Origin: Stenotrophobium sp050739895
GTDB taxonomy: Bacteria; Pseudomonadota; Gammaproteobacteria; Nevskiales; Nevskiaceae
DNA length: 10,413 bases
Direction of reading: 5' to 3'
Assembly: GCA_050739895.1 (NCBI GenBank)
Contig: JBOICK010000117.1
Coordinates: forward strand, 1-10,413
Shown: positions 1-5,717 of the stretch, one piece after another
Layout of the letters: every line of letters begins with the position of its first letter
Position numbering within the stretch: position 1 is the first letter of the stretch
Notes under the pieces: model-generated
What the model was told of the DNA's origin: nothing
Database searches by the model: none
The model's input: only the letters and a program-made list of their open reading frames with translations
Made by a program: the position numbers and the translations under genes

Positions 1-2
1 AA

Positions 3-308
3 CAGGGAACGACTCATATCGATTCAAGCACAGGAATCCAGCAACCAATACCCCCAAATCCTAACCAACTTGGTGGGTCACTTTTCGATGCAAAAGCTGG
101 GTCAGATTTAAGTGCACGCGGACAAGCATTTACTTCGGAGGTTATTGCCACTAACCCGGCGATAGCTTATGCAGCGGACACGCATGGGAGTCGCGGTTAT
201 TGCTTCCGGTACTCGCCCTCGAATGTCACGTTCAAGCCGAAATCACCGTTCGGGCCTTTTTCAGTGGCTGTGAGCCCGTGCTTATTGAATTGTATTTCCA
301 GGTTGTAG
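3..308 (+). CDS. Possible 3' end of an unrecognised protein, cut by the left edge
   Basis: A plus-strand frame is open from the window edge to a TAG at 306-308, about 101 codons without a start inside the window. The first 60 or so residues have a protein-like composition: a Pro/Asn/Gln-rich stretch (QQPIPPNPNQLGG), then a mixed segment (FDAKAGSDLSARGQ) and an Ala-rich segment near NPAIAYAAD. I recognise no domain. The last third (197-308) lies antisense to the 3' end of the secreted-protein gene on the other strand. That part could be a shadow, or the true gene could have ended earlier and been extended by mutation. A frame this long can arise by chance, and no start or ribosome site can be seen. 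Treat it as a candidate C-terminal fragment only. Confidence 0.25.
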   Translation, partial: QGTTHIDSSTGIQQPIPPNPNQLGGSLFDAKAGSDLSARGQAFTSEVIATNPAIAYAADTHGSRGYCFRYSPSNVTFKPKSPFGPFSVAVSPCLLNCISRL

Positions 309-616
309 CCCTTTCCTGAGCCATGTCTGTCTGAATAATGTACGCGTCCGTTGTGTACTGACGCAACGAAATCAAGCTGTCCGATATTTGGCCCATATTT
401 GTTGTCAGTGCCCCAGAGAGCAGTGCCAGTGACATGCACTCTTCCGCCCGGAATATTTTTTACTTGCAGGTCGGCTTCTTCATTTTTTGACTCATGCACC
501 CGAGTATATTTTCCTGATACGTCGATGTGTGTCTCACCAGCCGCCGCCGTGCTGAATGTGGAAAACGTCATTGCTGAGAATAGGCAAACCGCTATTGCGG
601 GGATTGTTCTGATCAT
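197..616 (-). CDS. Small secreted (periplasmic) protein of unknown function
   Basis: This 139-residue protein has a clear N-terminal signal peptide: MIRT, a hydrophobic core (about 5-22), then an STAAAG cleavage region near residue 26. The mature part is about 113 residues, with no cysteine and therefore no lipobox or disulfide. It is rich in Gly, Asn, His and Lys and alternates polar and hydrophobic residues, as in an all-beta fold. It ends in FGLNVTFEGEYRKQ, a beta-strand pattern typical of small periplasmic beta-barrel-like proteins. I do not recognise the family and assign no function. The start ATG at 616 is preceded by AGGA with a 9-base gap, a fair ribosome site. An intrinsic terminator (649-681, minus) lies about 30 bases upstream, so the gene probably has its own promoter or depends on read-through from the integrase. 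Position beside the integrase suggests accessory cargo. Confidence 0.75.
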   Translation of the reverse strand: MIRTIPAIAVCLFSAMTFSTFSTAAAGETHIDVSGKYTRVHESKNEEADLQVKNIPGGRVHVTGTALWGTDNKYGPNIGQLDFVASVHNGRVHYSDRHGSGKGYNLEIQFNKHGLTATEKGPNGDFGLNVTFEGEYRKQ

Positions 617-648
617 TATTTTTCGTCCTATGTGTAGACAGAATGCGC

Positions 649-681
649 GAAAAAAGAAAGGCTGAGCAGCGAGCCCAGCCT
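649..681 (-). terminator. Intrinsic terminator downstream of the integrase gene
   Basis: On the minus strand, AGGCTGGGC and GCTCAGCCT (the two arms 659-681) form a 9-pair stem with one mismatch around a 5-base loop. It is followed at once by a T-rich run read from 659 down to 650 (TTTCTTTTTT). It lies about 130 bases past the integrase stop and just before the secreted-protein start, so it most likely ends the integrase transcript. Confidence 0.7.
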
Positions 682-747
682 GTCACAATCACCATATCTT
701 GTGTTTCAAATATCCGGCAAGCCAGTCGGCCGCTCCGCTCCTGCCAC

Positions 748-772
748 CTGTCAGAACCGCGAATGCTGACAG
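748..772. repeat. Short perfect inverted repeat after the integrase gene
   Basis: CTGTCAG (748-754) and CTGACAG (766-772) are exact inverse complements separated by 11 bases. There is no T-run on either side, so it is not a classical terminator. It could be a protein-binding site or a minor RNA hairpin in the integrase 3' untranslated region. The rest of the gene-free stretch 617-810 shows nothing else I can name. Confidence 0.3.
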
Positions 773-810
773 TTAAACGTCCAGCCGTAACCGATTGAAC
801 GCCTGCGAGG

Positions 811-2139
811 TCAAATCCAAGAGTTGACCGGCCCGCCATCGGCTTCAGTGCTGGACTTGCGCGTCTGGTCTTGGAACTGATCGGGATAGGTTTGGCGGAA
901 CTGGCCAAAGGCGATGGTTGTATCTAGCCGCTGGTGGTACTTGGTCAGTGTGGCAAACACATCTTCTGGGGTAGGTACTACGTAGCCGTCGGCTTGGCTG
1001 GCAGGCGAATGGTTGCCTATCTTCAACCGAACGCCAGATGGAACGCCCATGCTGTCGATGATGCTCAATGCCGTGCGTCTGAGGTCATGCACTGAATGGC
1101 CTAGGGTGCGGCACTGTTGAAGAATGGGGCCAATGGGCTGGCGCTTGTCGTGCTTCCTTGGGAACACCCATGCCTTGCTCTTGCCCTTTTGCTTCTCAAG
1201 AATCTTCCACATCGCATTAGTAATGGGTAGCTGTAGTTCCTTATGCACCTTGATGCGACTGGCAGGTATCACGATGACATCGCCAACTATCTCAGACCAA
1301 GTGAGTAGACGTGCTTCATCGTGACGCATCGCCGTCAGAAGAATAAATTTAATCAGATTGCTGGCTGTCTCATTACCCAGAACATCTACACGGTTCGCCC
1401 AAGCGTGTAGTTCGTTTTCATCTAGCCTGTGCTGTCTTCGCTGACCTGACACATCGCTGGTGTCTGTGCGCTTCACTGTGACAGCCTTCAACGGGTTGTC
1501 GATGGTCATGGCCTCAGATGAAGACATGGCGTGGCTATAGAGCGCAGCGCCTAGAATCTTCACCCGCGTTGCCTGCACCCATGAGACTTCGTCTCTCACC
1601 TTGTTAACTAAGCGTTGCCATTCCGATCTGGTGATGCTGTCTAAACGCCTATCTGCCAGTGGCTTCATTGCTACGTTCAACATGCTGCGGTAGCTCTTGC
1701 GGCTGCTGCTTCGCAAGGTCTGATCTTCCATCTTTGATTCGATGGCCTTACTTAGTGTCCATGCTCTCGCTTCGCGCTGAGCCACACGCTTGGTCTTCTG
1801 CTTGGTTGCAGATACATCCTTTTCGATCCTGGGGCATAAGCCATCTTCGATCTGCTGACGCATCTCAGCGGCCTTCTGGCGCGCTGCATTGATGCTCATG
1901 GCATCTACTTTGCCAATGCGAACATTCACCACCGTGCCGTCTGGGTTGCGCCCAACAAAGCAAAAGCTAAGTGCCTTGCCTGTCTTCCTAACCTTGAAGC
2001 CCACGACCTCATCATCTGACAGCCATGCTGACTTGCGTGCATCGCGTCGTAGCTGCTCGATAGATTCAGCATCAATATGTACATGCGTGAGCTTGGGCGC
2101 TGGTTTGGTTTTGGGCTTGGCAAACTTAAGGACGGCCAT
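811..2139 (-). CDS. Tyrosine recombinase / site-specific integrase (P4-like, with N-terminal arm-binding domain)
   Basis: This 442-residue integrase catalyses DNA strand exchange between att sites through a covalent tyrosine intermediate. Residues about 38-105 resemble the DUF4102-type arm-DNA-binding domain of P4-like integrases (SDDEVVGFKV, then INAARQKAAEMRQQIEDG). Residues about 125-225 fit the SAM-like core-binding domain. In the catalytic domain all expected residues are visible: R272 (TAMRHDEA), a beta-hairpin lysine at K297 or K300, H351 and R354 (HDLRRT), H377 (IGNHSP) and the nucleophile Y386 (DGYV). The motifs are slightly off the usual form (AMR for GLR; GNH where LGH is common). 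About 56 residues follow the tyrosine. The ATG at 2139 has only a weak GGA upstream. No frameshift or stop is seen, so the gene appears intact. It has lower GC than genes right of 2300, which fits horizontal transfer, and it probably mobilises the element of which it is one end. Confidence 0.92.
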   Translation of the reverse strand: MAVLKFAKPKTKPAPKLTHVHIDAESIEQLRRDARKSAWLSDDEVVGFKVRKTGKALSFCFVGRNPDGTVVNVRIGKVDAMSINAARQKAAEMRQQIEDGLCPRIEKDVSATKQKTKRVAQREARAWTLSKAIESKMEDQTLRSSSRKSYRSMLNVAMKPLADRRLDSITRSEWQRLVNKVRDEVSWVQATRVKILGAALYSHAMSSSEAMTIDNPLKAVTVKRTDTSDVSGQRRQHRLDENELHAWANRVDVLGNETASNLIKFILLTAMRHDEARLLTWSEIVGDVIVIPASRIKVHKELQLPITNAMWKILEKQKGKSKAWVFPRKHDKRQPIGPILQQCRTLGHSVHDLRRTALSIIDSMGVPSGVRLKIGNHSPASQADGYVVPTPEDVFATLTKYHQRLDTTIAFGQFRQTYPDQFQDQTRKSSTEADGGPVNSWI

Positions 2140-2155
2140 GTGCGCTAATCCAGTC

Positions 2156-2175
2156 GTGATAACACTGTGATAACA
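2156..2175. repeat. Tandem direct repeat GTGATAACA x2 upstream of the integrase
   Basis: GTGATAACA occurs at 2156-2164 and again at 2167-2175, an 11-base period that places both copies on the same face of the helix, 17 bases from the integrase start codon. The second copy also sits in a small palindrome, CTGT-GATA-ACAG. Such paired sites suit a repressor, an excisionase, or the integrase arm domain itself. The position would let a bound protein block integrase transcription. Which of these applies is inference. Confidence 0.5.
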
Positions 2176-2183
2176 GAATACAG

Positions 2184-2218
2184 GTAGATGGGTTCCTCTA
2201 GGTAAATAGCCTATCTAC
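2184..2218. repeat. Inverted repeat upstream of the integrase, possible att or operator site
   Basis: GTAGATGGG (2184-2192) and CCTATCTAC (2210-2218) are inverse complements at 8 of 9 positions, with a 17-base centre that carries a second imperfect copy (GGTAAATAG, 2201-2209) in direct orientation. Similar imperfect repeats flank the core of tyrosine-recombinase attachment sites, and the place, between the integrase and host-like DNA, is where a junction is expected. No matching second att copy is in the window. The rest of 2140-2271 shows no tRNA and no clear promoter. Confidence 0.35.
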
Positions 2219-2271
2219 ACGGTGAATGTATAGCGTACAGGATCAGTCCTTGTAATCCATAGGTCACGAAC

Positions 2272-2307
2272 GAAAAAGGGCGAGGCAGAGTTTAACCTGC
2301 CCCGCCC
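2272..2307 (-). terminator. Strong intrinsic terminator of the small heat-shock gene
   Basis: Read on the minus strand, GGGCGGGGCAG and CTGCCTCGCCC (arms 2297-2307 and 2278-2288) form an 11-pair stem with one mismatch around an 8-base loop. Five T's (2277-2273) follow. It begins about 20 bases after the stop of the small heat-shock gene and also separates it from the integrase promoter region. Confidence 0.88.
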
Positions 2308-2326
2308 AGACGACGATTGCTGATGT

Positions 2327-2761
2327 TCAGTGCTTGACGGTGATCTTGCGTGCCAGCGTCTGCTGGCGTTTGGGAATCACGATCTCGAGCACGCCATTTT
2401 TCCCGGAAGCGGAAACGCCTTCGGAATCCGCCGTGTCCGGCAGTGTGAAGCGGCGCTGGAAGCGGCCGCTGGCGCGTTCGCTGCGGCGTGCTTCGACACC
2501 CGCCTGCTCGGCGCGCGGTTCGCGGCTGCCAGAGAGCGTCAGCACGCTTTTTTCCAGAGTGACATCGACGCTGGCAAGGTCAACGCCAGGAACGTCAGCG
2601 TAGAGCACGAACTTGTCCGCGTATTCCTCGATATCGACCGCAGGCGCCCACTCTGTCGTCGTGGTGCTGGAACAGTCGTTGCCGGCGGTGGCAAACACCT
2701 TGCTGAATTCGTTGAGCCAGTCGCGGCGGGCGGCCCAGGGATAGTAATGCAGTGCGTTCAT
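2327..2761 (-). CDS. Small heat-shock protein, Hsp20/alpha-crystallin family
   Basis: This is an ATP-independent holdase chaperone, cytoplasmic and oligomeric, that binds unfolding proteins for later refolding by DnaK/ClpB. The protein is 144 residues, usual for class A/B bacterial Hsp20s. A variable N-terminal arm (1-37) leads into the alpha-crystallin domain at about 38-132 (WAPAVDIEEYADKFVLYADVPGV opening, GRFQRRFTLP at 99-108, and the signature NGVLEIVIPK at 122-131). The tail carries an I-x-V motif (ITV, 140-142) used in oligomer assembly. I chose the ATG at 2761 over one 30 bases upstream because AGGAG lies 8 bases before it and the homologous core starts there. A near-consensus heat-shock promoter and an intrinsic terminator make it a complete single-gene unit. 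It is divergent from the small membrane protein at 2896. Confidence 0.95.
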   Translation of the reverse strand: MNALHYYPWAARRDWLNEFSKVFATAGNDCSSTTTTEWAPAVDIEEYADKFVLYADVPGVDLASVDVTLEKSVLTLSGSREPRAEQAGVEARRSERASGRFQRRFTLPDTADSEGVSASGKNGVLEIVIPKRQQTLARKITVKH

Positions 2762-2800
2762 TGCGGGTCTCCTGTGAGATGGCGGGATCATTCCCGATGA
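2762..2800 (-). promoter_or_regulatory. Short 5' leader of the heat-shock gene with two hairpins, possible RNA thermometer
   Basis: If transcription starts about 6-7 bases after the -10 element, the leader is about 39 bases. It can form CGGGA-ATGA-TCCCG (2796-2783) and a weaker TCTC-ACAG-GAGA stem that includes part of the AGGAG ribosome site. A small, weak hairpin over the ribosome site is the design of minimal heat-shock RNA thermometers. It lacks the ROSE U-U-G-C-U anti-Shine-Dalgarno motif and a FourU run, so this is only a suggestion. Confidence 0.3.
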
Positions 2801-2805
2801 ACAGA

Positions 2806-2833
2806 AGATGGGTGGCGGGCCGAGAATTTCAAG
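2806..2833 (-). promoter_or_regulatory. Heat-shock (sigma-32/RpoH) promoter of the small heat-shock gene
   Basis: On the minus strand, CTTGAAA (2833-2827) matches the RpoH -35 element exactly. ACCCATCT (2813-2806) matches the -10 consensus CCCCATNT at 7 of 8 positions. The spacer is 13 bases, within the known range. It lies about 45 bases upstream of the start codon of a heat-shock gene. The agreement of sequence, spacing and gene identity makes this the best-supported promoter in the window. Confidence 0.85.
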
Positions 2834-2895
2834 ACTCGCACCGGGGCATATCTGTTAAGTTCTGCGCCGGTATCTTTTGTCGGCGAGGAATTTTC

Positions 2896-3243
2896 ATGAA
2901 CTGGTCCGTGATCGCGCAGACCGGCGGCTTGCTGGTGTTGTCCAACGTCTTCATGACCTTCGCCTGGTATGCGCACCTGCGCGAACTGAGCGGCAAGCCC
3001 TGGTATATCGCCGCATTGATTTCCTGGGGCGTTGCGTTGTTCGAATACGCGTTTCAAGTGCCGGCCAACCGCATCGGCTACACCGCGCTGACGCTGCCGC
3101 AACTGAAAATCATGCAGGAAGTGATCACGCTGTCGGTGTTCGTGCCATTCGCGTTCTTCTTCATGAAGACACCGCTGAAGCTCGACTACCTGTGGGCCGC
3201 ACTCTGCATGGGCGGCGCGGTGTATTTCATTTTCAGAGAGTGA
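2896..3243 (+). CDS. DUF486 / DMT-like small integral membrane protein
   Basis: The protein is 115 residues with four predicted membrane helices at about 5-24, 35-53, 70-90 and 98-113, matching the size and pattern of the DUF486 family (small drug/metabolite-transporter-like proteins). Recognisable stretches are NVFMTFAWYAHL, WGVALFEYAFQVPANRIGY and AALCMGGAVYFIFRE. It sits in the inner membrane; substrate and function are unknown. The ATG at 2896 is preferred over a start 144 bases upstream because GAGG lies 8 bases before it, the upstream extension is not homologous-looking, and the extension would overlap the heat-shock gene's promoter and start. It is transcribed divergently from the heat-shock gene. 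Its stop is 7 bases from the stop of the convergent methyltransferase gene. Confidence 0.88.
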   Translation: MNWSVIAQTGGLLVLSNVFMTFAWYAHLRELSGKPWYIAALISWGVALFEYAFQVPANRIGYTALTLPQLKIMQEVITLSVFVPFAFFFMKTPLKLDYLWAALCMGGAVYFIFRE

Positions 3244-3250
3244 CGAAAAG

Positions 3251-4012
3251 TCAGAACACGAACGGCACCAACCACCACGTCCGCTTTTTGTACGCCGCCC
3301 ATTCCGGATAGCGCGACATGCTGGCTTCCTTCATCGCCATGTTCACCGCGAACAGGCTGCCCCAGATATACGCCAGCCAGACCCACGGCAGCCAGTGGCC
3401 GACCATCAGCGCAAAAGCGGCATAGAGCATCATCTCGCCGAGATAATTGGGATGACGGATGTACCGGTGTACGCCGTCGGTGATCAGGCCGCGCTTGATC
3501 CGCAGGGTGAAATATTTCTGCGCATCAGCCGTAATCATCAGCACGCTGCCGAACATGCACAGCGAGATGCACAGGCAGAACCATGCGGGATCGGGAAGTG
3601 GATAGGCTGGCTGGGAGACGCCGGAGATCAACAGCCAGCCGAAGCTCCAGTACATGCCGAGGCCGAACATGCCGGCCAGCGCGCTGCCCCAGGTCACTCG
3701 GACCTGCCAGTTCGGATCGGGGAAAGCCATGTCCTTGAGCAGCCACACCAGGCCATAGGTGCCGTGCATCGCAAGATAGATCCATGTCGCCGGCGCGGTG
3801 GCAGCCGGCGTCTTGTCGGCATAAAACCACATGAGAAAGCCGAGAAAGAAAAACGTCCCGCCTTTTTGCGTGTTGATAATCCAGGCGAACTTGAGCACGC
3901 GCGTGCCGCCACCGAGATCGTGCAGCCACCAATCGTTGAAGCGGCGCAGCGTGACTGCCCAGGCGGGTGCGGCAACACCGGCGGATCGGGCAACGGGATT
4001 GAGGGCAGACAT
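3251..4012 (-). CDS. Integral-membrane methyltransferase, isoprenylcysteine carboxyl methyltransferase (ICMT)/DUF1295-like
   Basis: The protein is 253 residues with five or so hydrophobic segments (about 51-64, 77-92, 107-132, 142-162, 195-225). The diagnostic C-terminal region is GVHRYIRHPNYLGE (180-193), followed by a hydrophobic helix pair and KEASMSRYPEWAAYKKR (228-244). This matches the S-adenosylmethionine-binding signature shared by ICMT, phospholipid methyltransferase and DUF1295 proteins (RHPxYxG, then a Glu and a YxxY-like tail). The bacterial substrate is unknown; lipid or prenylated small molecules are possible. The ATG at 4012 has a strong GGAGG 5 bases upstream. The gene is divergent from the amidase (about 70 bases between starts) and convergent with the DUF486 gene. 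Confidence 0.85.
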   Translation of the reverse strand: MSALNPVARSAGVAAPAWAVTLRRFNDWWLHDLGGGTRVLKFAWIINTQKGGTFFFLGFLMWFYADKTPAATAPATWIYLAMHGTYGLVWLLKDMAFPDPNWQVRVTWGSALAGMFGLGMYWSFGWLLISGVSQPAYPLPDPAWFCLCISLCMFGSVLMITADAQKYFTLRIKRGLITDGVHRYIRHPNYLGEMMLYAAFALMVGHWLPWVWLAYIWGSLFAVNMAMKEASMSRYPEWAAYKKRTWWLVPFVF

Positions 4013-4034
4013 GGAGCCTCCAGCGGTTTTTTCA

Positions 4035-4060
4035 GCGTGGCGTTACTCTATGCCCCACGC
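4035..4060. repeat. Inverted repeat between the divergent methyltransferase and amidase genes
   Basis: GCGTGG (4035-4040) and CCACGC (4055-4060) are perfect inverse complements separated by 14 bases, in the only space where both divergent promoters could lie. A regulator-binding site for one or both genes is possible. No clear -35/-10 pair is visible. Confidence 0.25.
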
Positions 4061-4082
4061 CAGCAAAAAGGGAGTGACAAGC

Positions 4083-5570
4083 GTGATTTCCGTGGATGAA
4101 TACCAGAAACACGATGGTTTGGCGCTGGCAGAGTTGGTACGGCGCAAGGAAGTGACGGCCAGTGAACTGCTGGAAGCCGCCATCGCGCGCAGCGAACAGG
4201 TGAATCCGAAGCTTAATGCCGTGGTCATTCCGATGCACGAGTTGGCGCGTACGCGCGCCAGGGACAATCTCTCGGGCCCCTTCGCAGGCGTGCCGTTTCT
4301 GATCAAGGACCTGCATCAGGAATATGCAGGCGTGCCCACTTCCTGCGGCTGCAAGGGACTCAAGCAGGCGAACTACAAGCCTGATGTGCATGCGGAAATC
4401 GTCGCGCGCTGGCTCCGGGCTGGCACGGTGATTTTCGGCCGCACCAACACGCCGGAATTCGGCGCCAAGGGCATCACCGAGCCGGAAGCCTGGGGGCCGA
4501 CGCGCAATCCCTGGAATGCCGATCACATACCCGGCGGATCCAGCGGCGGATCAGCCGCAGCGGTGGCGGCTGGGATCGTGCCGATGGCAGGTGCCAGCGA
4601 CGGCGGCGGCTCTATCCGCATTCCCGCGGGCTACTGCGGGCTGTTTGGCCTCAAACCGGGCCGCGGCCGCACGCCCTGGGGGCCGCAGATGAGCGAGGCG
4701 ATGCACGGTGCGGCGATGAATCATGTGCTTACGCGTTCGGTGCGCGACAGTGCCGCGATGCTGGATGCCACGCATGGCGCGGATGCCAGCGCGTTGTGTC
4801 ATCTGGCGCCGCCGGAGCGTCCTTATCTCGAAGAAGCGGGCCGCACGCCTGGCAAGCTGAAAATTGCCTTTTCCACGCGCTCGCCGATCGGCAGCCAGGT
4901 GCATCCAGAAGCGGTGAAGGCGGTGACCGATGCAGCGAAACTGCTGGAAGCACTGGGCCATCATGTCGAGGAGGCCGAGCCGCAGATCGATGGTCTGCAG
5001 TTGGCGAAGGATTTCATCATGATGTGGTTTGGACAGTGCGCGGCGACGGTGCGCGAGGTCAAGCACCGCACGGGTTGTGGCAACGAGGGCTTTGAGCTGG
5101 ACACGCTGGCGATGGCCGCGTTCGGTGAAGCCTCGCGTGCCCACGAATATGTGCAAGGCTACTGGCGCTGGAGTGACTACACGCGCCAGCTTGGCGAGTT
5201 CCACCAGAAATACGATCTGTACATGACGCCGACGCTGGCTTATCCGGCGCCGCTCATCGGCGAGATTGCGACGCCGCACTGGCAGCATGTTGCGATGAAG
5301 ATCTTGATGGGATTGGGCCTGACACGCGTGATTCTCAAGTCGGGAATGATCGAGCAGATGGTGCAGGAAAATCTCAGGCGGGTGCCGTTCACCCAGGTCG
5401 GCAATCTCACCGGCGTGCCGGCGATGAGTGTGCCCTTGCACTGGACGCCGGATAATTTGCCCATGGGCATGCATTTCCTCGCGCCGCATGGTGGTGAGGG
5501 ATTGTTGTTCCGTCTCGCCGGGCAGCTTGAGCAAGCGCGACCCTGGGCGGATCGGCGGGCGCCGATTTGA
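4083..5570 (+). CDS. Amidase-signature family hydrolase
   Basis: This enzyme hydrolyses a carboxylic amide (or related C-N bond) using the Ser-cisSer-Lys triad of the amidase-signature family. From the GTG start it has 495 residues, normal for the family. The triad is visible: K75 (FLIKDL), S153 in GGSSGGSAAA and nucleophile S177 in DGGGSIRIPA, with the 24-residue spacing seen in fatty-acid amide hydrolase. The conserved GLFGLKPGRGR follows, and a C-terminal NLTGVPAMSVPL block completes the fold. It lacks the typical GatA context (no gatB/gatC), so a GatA role is unlikely; the substrate cannot be told. I prefer the GTG at 4083 because AGGGAG lies 8 bases upstream. An ATG at 4050 in frame has no good ribosome site and would add 11 residues. 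A much longer frame back to 3831 is only the shadow of the methyltransferase gene. Confidence 0.93.
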   Translation: MISVDEYQKHDGLALAELVRRKEVTASELLEAAIARSEQVNPKLNAVVIPMHELARTRARDNLSGPFAGVPFLIKDLHQEYAGVPTSCGCKGLKQANYKPDVHAEIVARWLRAGTVIFGRTNTPEFGAKGITEPEAWGPTRNPWNADHIPGGSSGGSAAAVAAGIVPMAGASDGGGSIRIPAGYCGLFGLKPGRGRTPWGPQMSEAMHGAAMNHVLTRSVRDSAAMLDATHGADASALCHLAPPERPYLEEAGRTPGKLKIAFSTRSPIGSQVHPEAVKAVTDAAKLLEALGHHVEEAEPQIDGLQLAKDFIMMWFGQCAATVREVKHRTGCGNEGFELDTLAMAAFGEASRAHEYVQGYWRWSDYTRQLGEFHQKYDLYMTPTLAYPAPLIGEIATPHWQHVAMKILMGLGLTRVILKSGMIEQMVQENLRRVPFTQVGNLTGVPAMSVPLHWTPDNLPMGMHFLAPHGGEGLLFRLAGQLEQARPWADRRAPI

Positions 5571-5620
5571 TCTGTGCGGCGTCGTTTGGCTGTCACCCGC
5601 TCTCGCTGGGGCAGTACATT

Positions 5621-5680
5621 TATTTGTTATAAATAATTACTTAAAATATTAATATAACTATAATATAAAACATGATATCA
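5621..5680. promoter_or_regulatory. AT-rich block upstream of glnE, likely promoter region
   Basis: Within DNA that is otherwise clearly GC-rich, only 6 of these 60 bases are G or C. It contains a perfect TATAAT (5659-5664) in the glnE direction, 54 bases before the start codon, with a poor -35 (TTACTT, 5637-5642, 16-base spacer). It may hold the glnE promoter, with A/T tracts acting as an UP element or a nucleoid-protein site. The remainder of 5571-5717 shows nothing recognisable, and no terminator for the amidase gene is clear. Confidence 0.45.
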
Positions 5681-5717
5681 ATGGGTGTGATGCAGAGCGG
5701 GTGGTGGTGATCTGGGC

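Noticed and set aside
90..125. GGGTCAGATTTAAGTGCA as the remnant of a REP or insertion-sequence end
   Set aside because: It recalls motifs near some REP-type elements, but there is no second copy, no hairpin pair and no transposase in the window.
2165..2183. CTGT...ACAG near the integrase start as a LexA (SOS) box
   Set aside because: The spacing is 4 bases between CTGT and ACAG, not the 8 of the LexA site, and no other CTG/CAG pair has the right distance.
632..2220. GTGTAGACAG (632-641) and GTGTAGATAG (minus strand, 2220-2211) as recombination repeats flanking the integrase
   Set aside because: Only 9 of 10 short bases agree and they are in opposite orientation, which fits neither an attL/attR pair nor a clear invertible segment; chance is likely.
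3241..3253. TGAC-GAAAA-GTCA hairpin spanning both convergent stop codons as a bidirectional terminator
   Set aside because: The stem has only 4 pairs and there is no T-run on either side; it results largely from two facing TGA stops.
4551..5534. Long minus-strand frame inside the amidase gene
   Set aside because: It is an antisense shadow of a complete amidase; composition is Arg/His-heavy and no motif is recognisable.
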